Of a stretch of 64,000 nucleotides of DNA, positions 21,586 through 33,037 are shown in pieces. The translations under genes and the position numbers were made by a program. Origin of the DNA: Aphelocoma coerulescens (Eukaryota; Chordata; Aves; Passeriformes; Corvidae); contig NW_027184085.1 of the NCBI RefSeq assembly GCF_041296385.1, positions 55,891,109 through 55,955,108 of the forward strand, in the 5' to 3' direction. Below the pieces are notes generated by a model, which saw only the letters and a list, made by a program, of their open reading frames with translations, did no database searches and was not told the origin of the DNA. Numbering within the stretch: position 1 is the stretch's first letter; each line of letters starts with the position of its first letter.

Positions 21586-24500
21586 TTTTTTCATTTACAA
21601 TAAAGTGAATTACTCCAGGAAAAGAAATGATAGATTATTTTTGCTTTCTCAATCCCTGGAGTATTTCTTCTGAAGATACAGATACTCAGAAATATATTAA
21701 CAATGCCAGTTGTGTTACACCCATTTTAAGTCCTTATGTCTTTACTAAATGTTCTTATGTTATCATATAGGAACAAAAAAGTGATAAAATCTGGGTACTC
21801 AGAGCAAGAGATTTCATTTTTGCTAGGAAAGCCTTTGTGCCTTTCACCTTGTGTGATAGGTGACTGCTAAGAAACTGCCTAAATATTGCAAGTTGAAGTG
21901 ATGATACAGGGAGATGCTGTTATGCAAAGTATGTAAAGAGATGTCAGGAAGTATATTTTGAACAAAACATTCAATTTTATTACCATTCAGGAATGAACCA
22001 AGTGAACAATAAACCAGCTGCTGAACTTGTGGCTGAAGGTCATACGAGTGATTTCAGATAGTAGTGAATGTTATTATGTACAATCTTGCAAGAGTTTACA
22101 TCTTGGCTGGAGTGTGGCCACATAACCTCACAGATTTTTTAGTAAGGAGCAGGGAGTGGTCATTTTATCAGTTTGTTCTGAGTCTCAGAATTTACTGGCC
22201 TGTAAACTGGGCTGCATAATTAGTTGGTTATAATCCCTAGAATAATCGGGAGGTGAGTTCTTGCTTTATGGGTTTAGCTCGCATAATTTTTCTGAGGTAT
22301 ATGCAGAAGCAGCTGCTCTGATTCTGAACCGACATGGTTAGGACTGTATCAATTTTTTCTTTTCCTGCTTGGACCAAGTCTGTGCAAAAACTAGTATTTT
22401 TTTTCCTCTGAATTGGACATGTGAAAAGTCCACCTTTCCGCAGATAATTCCAGAAGGAAATATGGGTCACATGTTGTTCACTCTAAAATCAGTTTGGGCA
22501 TTTTTAGATAAATTTTATATCTAGTTTTTGATATTCTGTTCCTTTTTCTGATCTTAGATTTCTTGGTTTTCCTCTTGAAGTGGGGTTTGATCTGTTCTAC
22601 TCAATGCTTGATATGCAATAGTGAGATACGCTCAGTTGTGCTGTTTCTGCTTGAACTTACACAAATGCTGTGTTGAGTATGTGGGATGCTATGGGCAGAT
22701 ATGTAGGATTGTTGTGCCTCCTCCTGTGCTACTCTGAATGCTGCATGGGACCAGAACTCATGTGTAGAATCACAGACAAATCTGTGGAGCAAGGGGCAGA
22801 AAACTGTTCGGGTGGAGTGAGAGAGGTAGACGAATATGTAGCATAGAAGAATTACACCTAGAGGTACATAGAAATGAAATTAATTGTGTGGTGTCCATGT
22901 TTGTGGAAGCCAGTGACTGTTTTCAGTAATCCTGTAGGAACATGCTCTTAAAAACGATGTCTTTTCTGCTCCCTCGCATGGTGGTACCTCAGTAGATGCT
23001 GTTTTGCTTACTCCAGTGAATGAACTTCCAGTTCCCTTCCTCATCCTGGAACTGCCTTATGCTTAACATTTGGAGGTGCACATTTGTGTTTGGAAGCCTC
23101 TACTTCCAGGCAGGAAAAGCTTTTTTAAGAAACAAACCCTCACCCAATGAACTTGGAAGAAAGCCATAGGGGTGGAGAAGACAGTCTAATGTGGTGGGGT
23201 TAATAAAGGCAACTTCACCTTAGAAGATGAGACTGCAAAATTTTCTTTTAACATAAGGATACACTGAAGTCTAAAAATTCAAGCCTTAATCCTTGGGCAC
23301 CTGAGGCTGATAAGGAAATATAAGACAAAAAGTGTCTGAGAAAAAAACCCTGAGTTTGTTGCCCTGTGTGAGTGAGAGACTTGGGTTTGTTATTAAGAAG
23401 AAAAAAAAAAATACTTCATCTGGTTGACTGAAAGACCAGGGCTATTAATAAAGACTGGATCTTTGTAGGGTATACTTTAAAAAGTTAAATAAATTCAGCT
23501 TTGTAATGGCTGTGTTTCCCATTCGCTAAATGATACCTTGAGTCTTGCAGTACTATAAGGCCCTGCACTAAAAAATGTGAATTGATCTATTCTCTTCAGG
23601 ACTGTAATACTAATACTAATATCTTTATTTACACAGCTGAATCTGATGAGTTTGTCCAGGACATGTTTTCAAACTGTCTGTATTAATGATGAAGATTATG
23701 GACAGGCCTGGAGTAAAATGTTGCTAGGAATGAGAAGTAACAATATTTTACCAAGCTGGTGGCTAATGACATGAAAGGAAGAAATAAATTCAATGATTAG
23801 CACTGTGAAATGTTGGAAATTTCTCCTTATCCATACTACTGTCATCTTTGTGGTGAGCTAGCTGCTTCCTGGCTAGACCTCTGCTTTATTAAACATTTCA
23901 TTTAGTAAACGAGGTATTGGTATGTACAGTGTAAAATATCACTGCTGACTGTATAGTGACACCCCCTCTCAAGAGGTGCATGGGCAAAGGCATTAGTGAA
24001 TAAAATAGGAAACTCCAGCAATGTTCAGCTAGAGTAGCAGCACCAAGAAGATGCACCAGACCATGATAACATCAATGAGATAGCAGCTGGTAATACAGAT
24101 GTCAGCAAACCAACAACAGTGTGGTAATAGGAAGCCAACATGGTCAGCTTTAATATGTCATTGTAGCAAATAATTTAAACAGGAGTGGCATTTGAAGTAT
24201 TATAAAAAGCCCCACCCAGGTGAACAGAAGCTTCATCAGAATTCTGATCCAGTCACTGTCAGACAACCCTGTGCTACAACACTGAACTTAATTTGCAGGT
24301 AGGAACCGTGGAAAACTCTCACTGGATAGAAACTTGCCTACAGTTATTAATTAAGATGATCTGAACAACTCATGGATTTGGTTGCTTTGATTTTCTTAGG
24401 AATTGATTAGACTGGTCCATGAGGAAAGTAAACAGATCCATGAAATTTAAGCACTTCAAACCTGTTTTTCTGTTTATAAGAATGGTGGTAGTTTACTGCT

Positions 24501-25309
24501 TTCATGTAGTCCCAAGCAGAATTTGCCCCCACTTGTTTATATGGTCTCTTCCTACCTCTTAACCATATATTTTTATTTAGCACAAACAATAGGAGGAAGG
24601 GTTAGAGATACAAAATTAATCTTACGTGATTGTGCAGTAGAGTACTTCCTGAAAATAAAATAAAAAGACATGCTTTGTTGAAAAGAAACTTTTTCCTTTG
24701 GAATGCCTTTTCAGAGGTAAACTTCTATCCCTGAATATAAAGAAATGTTTTTATCTGCTGTCTTTCTCTATTCATCTGTGTTAAAAGCAAAAGACTTTTT
24801 GCCCAGTAATGACAATTAGAAGGAGCCTTGCCAGTGCAAAAGAAGAACTAAAGCTTTAGCTGCATTTCTTTTCCCTTGAAGCTATTCTATTTAGTATGAT
24901 TTAAATTTACATAGGCCTCGCATCCTTCCTGCATGAAGGGCACAGAAGAGCACAGAACTGACACTTCAGAAACAAAATTCCTGTTTGCAACCTGGGTATT
25001 GTTTTATTTGGTTTTGCTTTTGTTTCCCTTGATTTGCTTAATTTCTTTCATTCCAAGTGATTTGTTGTATATACTTGTCCTGTGTAGAACATTGTCTGAG
25101 GCATTTGCAAGTTCAGTGATTTCATCTGTCCCTTTTATCACCACAAGCACTGTTGCAATACCACAGTTTAGCTCGTGTGACTGTGCACTTGTGGGAGTAG
25201 ACTGTCTATACTGACCTCTGGATCTGCTTCTCTTCTAGCATGAGAGAAGGCAGTGAATAACCTGAACTGAGGGTGATGATGAAGGCTGCTGCTGAAAAAC
25301 ACAGAAGTG
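21586..25309. other. Unannotated AT-rich sequence
   Basis: About 3.7 kb with only short unsupported frames, an A run near 23400-23411, and no CR1 or LTR text that I recognise. Confidence 0.5.
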
Positions 25310-25353
25310 GTGAGCTAAAATCTATCATCTCTGGAGGTATTTAAAAGAACCAT
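25310..25353 (+). mobile_element. CR1 LINE fragment, left part, interrupted by an LTR insertion
   Basis: TCTCTGGAGGTATTTAAAAG is the plus-strand CR1 text that precedes ATAGATGTGGCATTTGAGG in intact copies; that continuation is found at 26724, on the other side of the LTR. The 5' limit is uncertain. Confidence 0.7.
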
Positions 25354-26720
25354 TGTAGCGGGTTGGGTTTGTAACCAGGCAGAAACACCAATTTAGTGTA
25401 GTGGTTTGGCCCAAAATACTCATTACTGTTTATCTTCTGTCAGATAAGAATTAGGAGAAATGCAAAGAAGGCACCAAACTTGAAAAAATATAAAGAAGTT
25501 TATTAACAGACCTAAAAGAGGGGGAAAAAAAAAAATTATACCATACCTTCAGAACTCTCCTCCTCCCCCCACCTTCCTCCCTTCTCCCACTGACAATGTA
25601 AAGACAACCCTTAAGATGTTCAGTCTGTTTACCACTTCCATAATAACCTTGTTCAGTCCATTTAGAAAGAGAAGTCTCTTCTTGCTCGTGCTATGAAAAC
25701 AGTATCACACCGAGAGAGCCGCCCACTTCCAAATATTGTTCAGTCCATTTAGGAAGAGGAGTCTCTCTGCTTGTGATGTGAGTCCCTTCCCCTGACTTGC
25801 AGTTTTTCCCACAACTGCTTTTGAGGGTCCACTTTTGAAGTTTTTTGGGGTACAATTTTAAGGTTGAGCTGTTCAGAAACAAAAAAACAGAGGCCCTTCT
25901 CCTTCCCTGGGAGCAAAGGGTCTTCCTCATCTTCATCGTTAGGACTATCTCTGGGAGCATCTCTAGGAACTGAGGATTTCTCCTTTCCCATTTGGAGCAA
26001 AAGTCCTCATCTGGTCCATGTCTAGGGACTGAGGTTTTCTCCTTTCCCGTTTGGAGCAAAAATCCTCATCTGGTCCATCTCTCCCTGTCCAAACTTCTCA
26101 TGAAATTACAGCTGCGGCAGCATCTGCCTATCTCAGTGCAGGTGCTTTTGCTTACGAGTTGAACACTCCACCCCCCATATCTTCATGAAATTACAACGGG
26201 ATACTCTGATATATCATAGCTTCACAACAGAATTTCAGCTTTAAGCATCTCCTCTCTCTCTTCCTTCAGGTTTTCAGCTCTTCACAGCAATAAAAGGGTT
26301 AATCTCACCTCGGCCTTGCAGTTGGAATTTTTCTTATCGCAGTGGAGAGGGGGGAGAGCCAAGCCGCTCCGGCTGCCCACGGCAAGGCAGTGGGGGGGGA
26401 TTCCATGGCTGGAACAGGCCCATGGCTCCAGGCTGGCCGTGGCCCGGCCCGGCCTGGCCCAAGCAGGGCCTGGCTGGGCCCGCTGTCCCCCGCACGGGGC
26501 CTGCAGCCACCTGTGCCAGCGCCGGAAACGAGAGAGAGCTGGGGGGGAGTTTGTCTATTCTTAAGTGTGGATCACAGAGGCGGTCACAACTTTAAGTGGC
26601 TTAAAGAATTGTCCATATTCATACTGGCCAGCTGATAGGTTCTATCAGGTCCCAGAGGAAGCTGTAAGCCCCCCTTAGCAAGGACATCCTATCCCGGACT
26701 ATGCTTGCTAACCTATGACA
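25354..26720 (-). mobile_element. Avian ERV LTR element inserted in a CR1
   Basis: I recognise this as a bird LTR family from its text: GTAGTGGTTTGGCCCAAAAT at the left, the GC-rich GGCCGTGGCCCGGCCCGGCC near 26432, and GTGGCTTAAAGAATTGTCC near 26596. It begins TG (25354) and ends CA (26720), proper LTR ends. The flanks ACCAT and CCCAT form a 5-bp target duplication with one mismatch, and a CR1 resumes on the far side. The orientation is minus: a polyadenylation signal AATAAA reads on the minus strand at about 25499-25504. Inside is a 59-bp tandem duplication (25963-26080). No gag, pol or env is seen. Two frames of about 90-120 codons (minus, 25691-26059) follow the duplication and look accidental. 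At 1.37 kb it is a long solo LTR or a compact non-autonomous element. Confidence 0.85.
25963..26080. repeat. Tandem duplication, 2 x 59 bp, inside the LTR
   Basis: Copies at 25963-26021 and 26022-26080 share CTAGG(A/G)ACTGAGG, TTTGGAGCAAAA and CCTCATCTGGTCCAT with a few substitutions. LTRs often duplicate U3 enhancer segments this way; whether this one is a family-wide feature is not known from the sequence alone. Confidence 0.85.
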
Positions 26721-26822
26721 CCCATAGATGTGGCATTTGAGGAAATGGTTTAGTGATAGGCTTGGCAGTGCTGGACTCAGTGGTCTTAGAGGTCTTTTCC
26801 AGCCTAAGTGATTCCATGCTTC
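26721..26822 (+). mobile_element. CR1 LINE 3' end, right part of the interrupted copy
   Basis: This continues the CR1 from 25353: ATAGATGTGGCATTTGAGGA, then GGTCTTAGAGGTCTTTTCCA and a terminal octamer-like GTGATTCCATGCTTCT. The first bases CCCAT are the LTR target duplication. Confidence 0.85.
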
Positions 26823-28507
26823 TATCTCACTGGTAGCTGTAGAGCCCATCTGCTGGTGCTGTGTGTCTGGCTGTGGTAGGGGTCCAGAAAAGGAAGGAGT
26901 CTGCAGCACTCTTCTGCAGATGGGTGGGGTCCATGGGTGGACACATGTATTTTTCTTTTTTCTTTTAAAAGTATTTTTTATTCTCTGAGGCTAATAGGCA
27001 TACAACCCGCAACCTAATGGGAAGATTTATTTTAAAGTACACATCAATTAAAACTGATTGTTGTACCAGTATTTGCCATTGAAGAGAGTTTGCACCACAT
27101 CAGCTACTTATAAAGAAATTGCAATTAAGCAGGGATAGGTTATAACAATAGAGCCTCATTAGTCTAAAATACCTCTGTGCATGTTCTAATGAGGAGCTTA
27201 ACACATTGTACAAACAGCACCTAATGAAGTTAATGCCACCCTTGAGAGCTGAGTAACAGTAGACCTGTTTTTAGAATTACATTAAGTGAAACTTGAAGAT
27301 GTGAGGGTATTTGGGGAACGTTAAAAGAACTCAACTGATTTCAATCTAGTCTCTGTTACCAATTACTGCTGAGTGTTTAAAAAGCCTATTCAAGCAGCCC
27401 ATGTCATTCAAATAAGTGAGGTAGGGAGAGCCTTCAAAACTTCAGCTCTTCAATTTGACCAGCAATACAGGACTGTGTCCTTGAAAACCCTTCTACTTTA
27501 GACGAATTACATAAAACTAGGGTTTGGATCAGTTTGCAGTAGATAGTATTGCTTAAAGGAGCTGAACCATGGTAATTTTAGTCTGTCTATGTCTGCATGC
27601 ATTCTTCAGATGTTGGTAACTGGGCTTAGGTTTTTAGCAATGTTTTTTACAAATCTGTTTTAATATTCTTATGGCAAATTTTCCTATCCCTTGAATGAGG
27701 GTGAACAAATTTAAAACAGATTAGTGCAGCAAAGTTGACAACTTTGTATCAGTATTAGTATATCTAGAAATTTGTATCAGTAATTAGTATATCTAGAAAC
27801 ATGTTTGAAAATATAAGGAAGCACTTTTAAAACGTTTACTAGGTCTGACATTATACAGCAACCCTTTTTTACTTTTCAGTGCTAACATAGTTTATTATTA
27901 AAAATTAGAGGAATTGAAATTTTCATCCCATCATTACTCTCTAGTATGCTGTATTCTATAGTGAACAATAAAATATGTTATAAGCTACCTGGTAAGCTAG
28001 TAGCATAAGAAGTTGTTGATGTGTGCAGAACAATCTTTTATGCTGAAACCTATGTTTTGTAGGTCAGTTTGATATGCCAAGCTGTCAATTTGTTATTGGT
28101 AGTATAGTAATACCCTAAGTGAACAAAGGCTGTTTGTGCTTAAACAGAAGACACAGTAAAACTGGAAACAATACTTCAAGGCTTTTAATAACTTTAACTT
28201 CACTAATGTTGTTTTTAATTACTAACCATTATAAATTATATTAAATATTGCCTATTAATTTGCTGAATAATGTAATCTGGTAGAAAGTTATTAATGTTAA
28301 TGAAAGAAAATATCAGAAACATTTTATTTTCTCACTTGCTATTTTTCTTGGTGACCTTTAACATTTTTGTTAGTTTTATATCCAAAAGATTAAATTAAAC
28401 TTCTGCAGTCATACTTTGAATCAATTTTGGTTTATAATCAGAATTCTTGCATAGTTTAAGAACTGTGTATTTTATGCCCACCGTTCTAAGGCTATATTAA
28501 TCCTGTG
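26823..28507. other. Unannotated AT-rich sequence
   Basis: About 1.7 kb; the only structure noted is a 28/29-bp direct duplication at 27743-27799. Confidence 0.5.
27743..27799. repeat. Tandem duplication, 28 and 29 bp
   Basis: TTTGTATCAGTATTAGTATA and the following TCTAGAAA occur twice in a row (27743-27770 and 27771-27799). One extra A distinguishes the second copy. Confidence 0.9.
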
Positions 28508-28790
28508 ATAGAATCGTAGAATCATAACAGTTGGAAAAGACCTCCAAGATCATCAGGTCCAACTTGTGGCTGAAACCACCATGGCACTGAGGGCCACGTC
28601 CAGTCTCTTCTTGAACATCTCCAGGGACAGTGACCCCACTGCCTCCCTGGTCAGTCCATTCCAATGCTTAATAACCCTTCTAGTGAAAAACTTCATCCTG
28701 ATGTCCATCCTGAACCTCCCCTGGCACAGCTTGAGGCTACATCCTCTTGTCTCTAAAACAATGTCCTTAAAGTCACTGAAAGTCACTGTT
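28508..28790 (-). mobile_element. CR1 LINE 3' fragment (end of ORF2 plus 3' tail)
   Basis: The left end AGAATCGTAGAATCATAACA is the complement of the CR1 terminal octamers. The minus strand then reads the ORF2 C-terminus, with RMDIRMKFFTRRVIKHWN, then GLTREAVGSLSLEMFKKRLD, a hallmark of avian CR1. It is 5'-truncated near 28790. The frame is still open over 77 codons, so this is a fairly young copy, but it has no catalytic domain. Confidence 0.95.
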
Positions 28791-30866
28791 TTGTACTAAG
28801 TTCTAGAAGTGTGATGGTAAATTTGCATGTATAACAGCAGTTTTCATCAGCAGATTTGCTTTCCATGTATTGTTACTCAGGCAAATTTGTTATTTGCCTA
28901 ACATATTGAAGCTAACTTTGGGTTTCAGCCTGGTTTCTGAGCTTTCCATGAGAAGCCAGGAAAGGTAGGTTGTAATGTGATTCTTCCATGACCATCTGCA
29001 ATTGCTATATTGAATTCTTCTCTGCAAACTTTATTTAGGCCTCCAGCAATAAGAAACCTATTTTCTAAATTCCATTGAGTTTGCTAATAAAGACACCTCC
29101 ACTGTCTTTCATTATAACCTTATTCTTCTGATGCAGTGTGCTGTATGTTAATGGCTTAGTGCTTTACACAATTTGTCCCTGCCCCTTCAGTAAAATTTCC
29201 CTGTGACTCAACCCATTATTCCTCACCACCTAATCCTATGTGTATAAATTTTTTCACGTGTGTGTGTGTATCTTTCTTTTTCCAGGACAAAATTCCCATT
29301 ATTTGTGGATAAGCGGCCATTTTTACACCAAAATTTCCTGAAAATACTATATATTTCCCCCTTGCCACTCCCTGCTATACCCTCAAGGTTTATAGAAGTG
29401 TATAGACTGTTACTTTGAAATGAAGATAAAATGGAATAAGCCATTTGGAAAAACTAAACATTCCCTTTGTGTGCAGTGAATTTATGATATTTATCAGTGA
29501 ATAAACTGGAAAAGGTTCAGAAAACAAAAGGTCATGTTCCGTTTCCTACAATCTAGGTTTTGTTTTTAATTTAATTTGCAATGTAAATTATTTTCAAATG
29601 TGACTATTTTGTAGAATTAATAAAATGAGAGGTCTCTTCCAGGCTATAATTTAATATATGGTTAAGTAATACATAGTGTCACTAGAGCAGCCTAAGAACT
29701 GGATTATTTTAGAGAACAACAGTTAAAAAAGAGAGAACATATCTCTAAGCCCCCCAGGCCAAGGTTTAGTTTTCTGATCTAATATTGCTTCAAGGAAGAG
29801 AAGTGATGGAGGCCAGTACCATTCACATGAGGGATGAGGAGAAAGCTGATAAAAAAAAAAATCTTCTGAAACTTTATGCTGTTTTCTTATTTTTTTACAA
29901 AAATCGCTGCCCTCAGTGGGTCATTTTCCCGTCCTGTTTTTTTATATTTTTCAAAGACAAAAGTAATAAATATGTGGGCGAAGAGCACCATCTAGTGGTC
30001 CCTGCCACCCTGGTGGCCTGTGCTGGGGGGCGTTTGCCTTTCTCTTCCCGCGGAGCCGCAGTCAGGGACCCCACACTCGCACTTCTCCCGCTGGTGCTGC
30101 AGCTACCAGTTCCCATGTTCCAATGCAAATGATAGGCTGCAGATCCTGCAGTCAGTTTTGAAAGCATTATGCAGAAATTTAGTGCATGACTTTTCTACAG
30201 CTTGGGGTGAGTTCAGGATCCCTAAGAATTCATTGATTGGTTTAATTGTTCTGAAAACTATTCTGATAACATTTCAGTTAAAAGCATCCTTTACAAATGT
30301 TCCCTATTTGAGAACACTCTTGATTATCTCTGCAGTGCATTTATGAATAGTTAACAGAGCTCTTCAGCAATGGTCTTTTTTTCAAAGAAAACGTTTTCCA
30401 CTGTGAGTCATTCACCCTTCTGACTCTCATGAAGTGTCTTAAATGTAGATTATTTTTACAAGAATTTAAGTTAGAGCTACTTTAAGTGTTTGAGCCAAGA
30501 ATGATGGAACAAACAAGGAAGTTGATATCTGAAGGCAGCCAGATGTCAAAACAGGTGCTTAATAATTTATTTTTTGTGAGTTGTTAGTTTTAGTGCAAAA
30601 TCAAGAAATTTATAAATGGATGTTTCATAAATTTTTGCTTTCTAGAAAAAGTATGTTTATTATGCGGCTTTTTACTCGATGTTGTCTATGTTATGTGTCA
30701 ATATTGCACTTTCTACATTTGGGATTACAGGATAAGAGATAACATGTGTCCACCAGGTATGAGTATTTATGAGACCCTGATACATAACCTGTATCTTATT
30801 TTGTGATGGGGATGTTTGTGGTTTGTTATATATAAGGTAGGCTATAAAAGTTAAGGTGCAGAACTC
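28791..30866. other. Unannotated sequence
   Basis: Mostly AT-rich. A short CpG-containing GC patch lies at about 29975-30115 (CACCATCTAGTGGTC, then CCCGCGGAGCCGC). It may be a repeat fragment but I cannot name it. Confidence 0.5.
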
Positions 30867-31585
30867 ATAGAATCAGAATCATAGAAAAGTTGGAAGGGGC
30901 CTTAAAGACCATTTATTTCCAACCCTCATGTCAGAGGCAGGGGTATCTTCCACTAGGTAGGTTGCTCAGGGCCTCATTCCAACCTGGTCTTGAACACTTC
31001 GAGGGATGGGACATTCACATCTTCTCTAGGAAACCTGTTTCAGTGCCTTGGCAACCCCCACAGTAAAGAATTTCTTACTAATACCTAACCTAAACCTACA
31101 TGCTTTCACCTTAAAGCTATTCTCCCTTGTCACATCACTGATGCCCTTGTAAAAGTCTGTCATAGGCTCCCTTCAGGTACTAGAAGGCTGCAGTAAGATC
31201 TCCCCAGAGCCTTCTCTTCACCAGAGAGAACAACCTCAACTCTCTCAGCCTTTCCTCATATGACAGCTGCTCCAACCCTCTAATCATTTTCCTGGCCTTC
31301 CTCTGGACTTGCTCCAACAGGTCCACATTCTTCTTGTGCTGAGAAACCCAGAGCTGGATGCAGTGTTCCAGGTGGGGTCTCACCAGGGCAGAGCAGAGGG
31401 GCAGAATCCCCTCCCTCCCCTGCTGCCCACGCTGCTTTGGATGCAGCCCAGGACACGTTTGGCTCTCTGGGCTGGGAGTACTCATGGCTGGGTCATGTCC
31501 AGCCTCTCACCCACCAGCACCCCCAAGTCCTTCTTGGCAGGGCTGCTCTTGATCTGTTCATTCCCAGCACATCCTCCAGGTCTTA
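30867..31585 (-). mobile_element. CR1 LINE 3' fragment (ORF2 thumb to tail)
   Basis: The left end (CATAGAATCAGAATCATAGA) is the complement of the terminal octamers. The 3' UTR follows. The minus strand from about 31485 then encodes the ORF2 end: [40 protein letters not shown] and [20 protein letters not shown]. It is 5'-truncated near 31585. Reading frames are partly open. No endonuclease or RT active site is present. Confidence 0.96.
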
Positions 31586-32437
31586 GGATATTTCTCATAA
31601 TCCAATTCATATGGAAGAGCTTTAAAATATTACATGTTTCGTGTATTAAATCATGTATCTGAAATTAATTATGGAAAGTAACACATAATAGGTCCTAACC
31701 TGATCTGCTTTTGAAACGCAAGAATTGAATATGTTCTGAATATGGTTGGGAAAAAGGTGTAATCAAAGGAGGTTTAGCTCTGGAATTTTGATTTTGAAAG
31801 AAGCACTGTTTTTGTGTATGCTAGGGAATTTATGCTTAGTCACAAACCCTTCATGATAACTGTATAGCTTGTCTGCTTTCTGCAATACATTGGTTAACAT
31901 GATGAAAGCTAATCCAGACTGCTTAATGTATGATATGAGCTTGCAGATGCAGATAGTGCAGTAGTCTGTCAGTGCATCAAACTTAGTTTTAAATCTGTTG
32001 CTGAGATTGTGCTTTGATTGCCTGTTGAGAACAGTCCTTCCTTTGCTAGGATGGTAAACAGAAATGTGATCAGGACACTGAAACTTCCTTATGTAATCGA
32101 GAGATCTCTGGGAATAATTCAGGGATCTGACTTTTGCTTTTCCCTCCTGTAGTGGTATACCTGATAGTGTGAAGCTCTTAACCTGTTTCCCATTAAATGT
32201 CTGTCTCACATTTCTTCATATGCACAGATACACTTATTCTGGATATTGCTTCCTTCCTTTTTAGTTCCCCTTAGTACTAAAAGACAAAGGAGTATGATAG
32301 TGGTAGAACATGTTGACAGACTGAACCCCTGGATGTAAACCTGCGTAACAATCTTTCAGCAATATTCAGCTGGGAACATAGAGCTTTCATAGCCAAGTGA
32401 AACCTCACTTGAAGTTGGAGAAATAGAAGTGACAGAG
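31586..32437. other. Unannotated sequence
   Basis: A 148-codon minus-strand frame (31763-32209) is open, but it has no family I recognise and no splice bounds, so I do not call it. Confidence 0.5.
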
Positions 32438-33037
32438 TGTTGTGGTTTCATCTCAGCCAGCCACCAACCGCAGGCAGCCACTTGCTCATGCCCCATCAGA
32501 GGAGAGAGAATTAGAAAGGTAAAAGTGAGAAAAATTGTGGGTTGAGATAAAGGCAGTTTAATAGGGAAAAAAAAATCCATGTACACAAGCAAAGCAAAAA
32601 AATGAACTGATTTTACTGCTTCCCATGGCAGGCAGGTGTTCAGCCATCTCCAGGAGAGCAGGGCCCCATTGCGCATAACGCTTGCTTGGGAAGACAAACG
32701 CCATCACTCCAAATGTTCCCTCCTTTCTGCTTCTTCCCCACAGCTTTATGTATTGAGCACGATGTCACATGGTCTGTAATGTCCCTTTGGTCAGTTGGGG
32801 TCCCCTGTCCCAGCTGTGTCTCCTCCCAGCCTCCCATGCACTCCCAACTCCCTCACCAGTGTGGAAGTACAAACAGCAGAAAAGGCTCTGTGTAAGCCTT
32901 GCTCAGCAATAATAAATACAACTCTTTGTTATCAACCCTGTGTTCAGCACAAATCCAGAACACAGCCCTATGCCAGCCACTGTGAAGGAAAGGAAATTAA
33001 CTCTACCCCTAGAGTTTCTAGCTGAAACCAGCACACA
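32438..33037 (-). mobile_element. Solo LTR of a common avian ERV (ERVL-like)
   Basis: It starts TGTTGTGGTTTCATCTCAGC and ends near CTAGCTGAAACCAGCACA. In between come GTGGGTTGAGATAAAGGCAG and GATGTCACATGGTCTGTAAT. I recognise this text as a very common bird LTR. An ATTAAA polyadenylation signal reads on the minus strand about 32557-32562, giving minus orientation. The right end could be 33035 or 33037. No exact 5-bp target duplication is visible, probably from mutation. No internal viral genes adjoin. Confidence 0.8.

Noticed and set aside
20967..21608. Open frames of about 200 codons on both strands (PSPPL, LLSSP, GEERR repeats)
   Set aside because: They are translations of the uninterrupted pentanucleotide array; period 5 without stops stays open in several frames at once.
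31763..32209. 148-codon minus-strand frame as a gene
   Set aside because: No homology that I recognise, no splice bounds, lies beside repeats.
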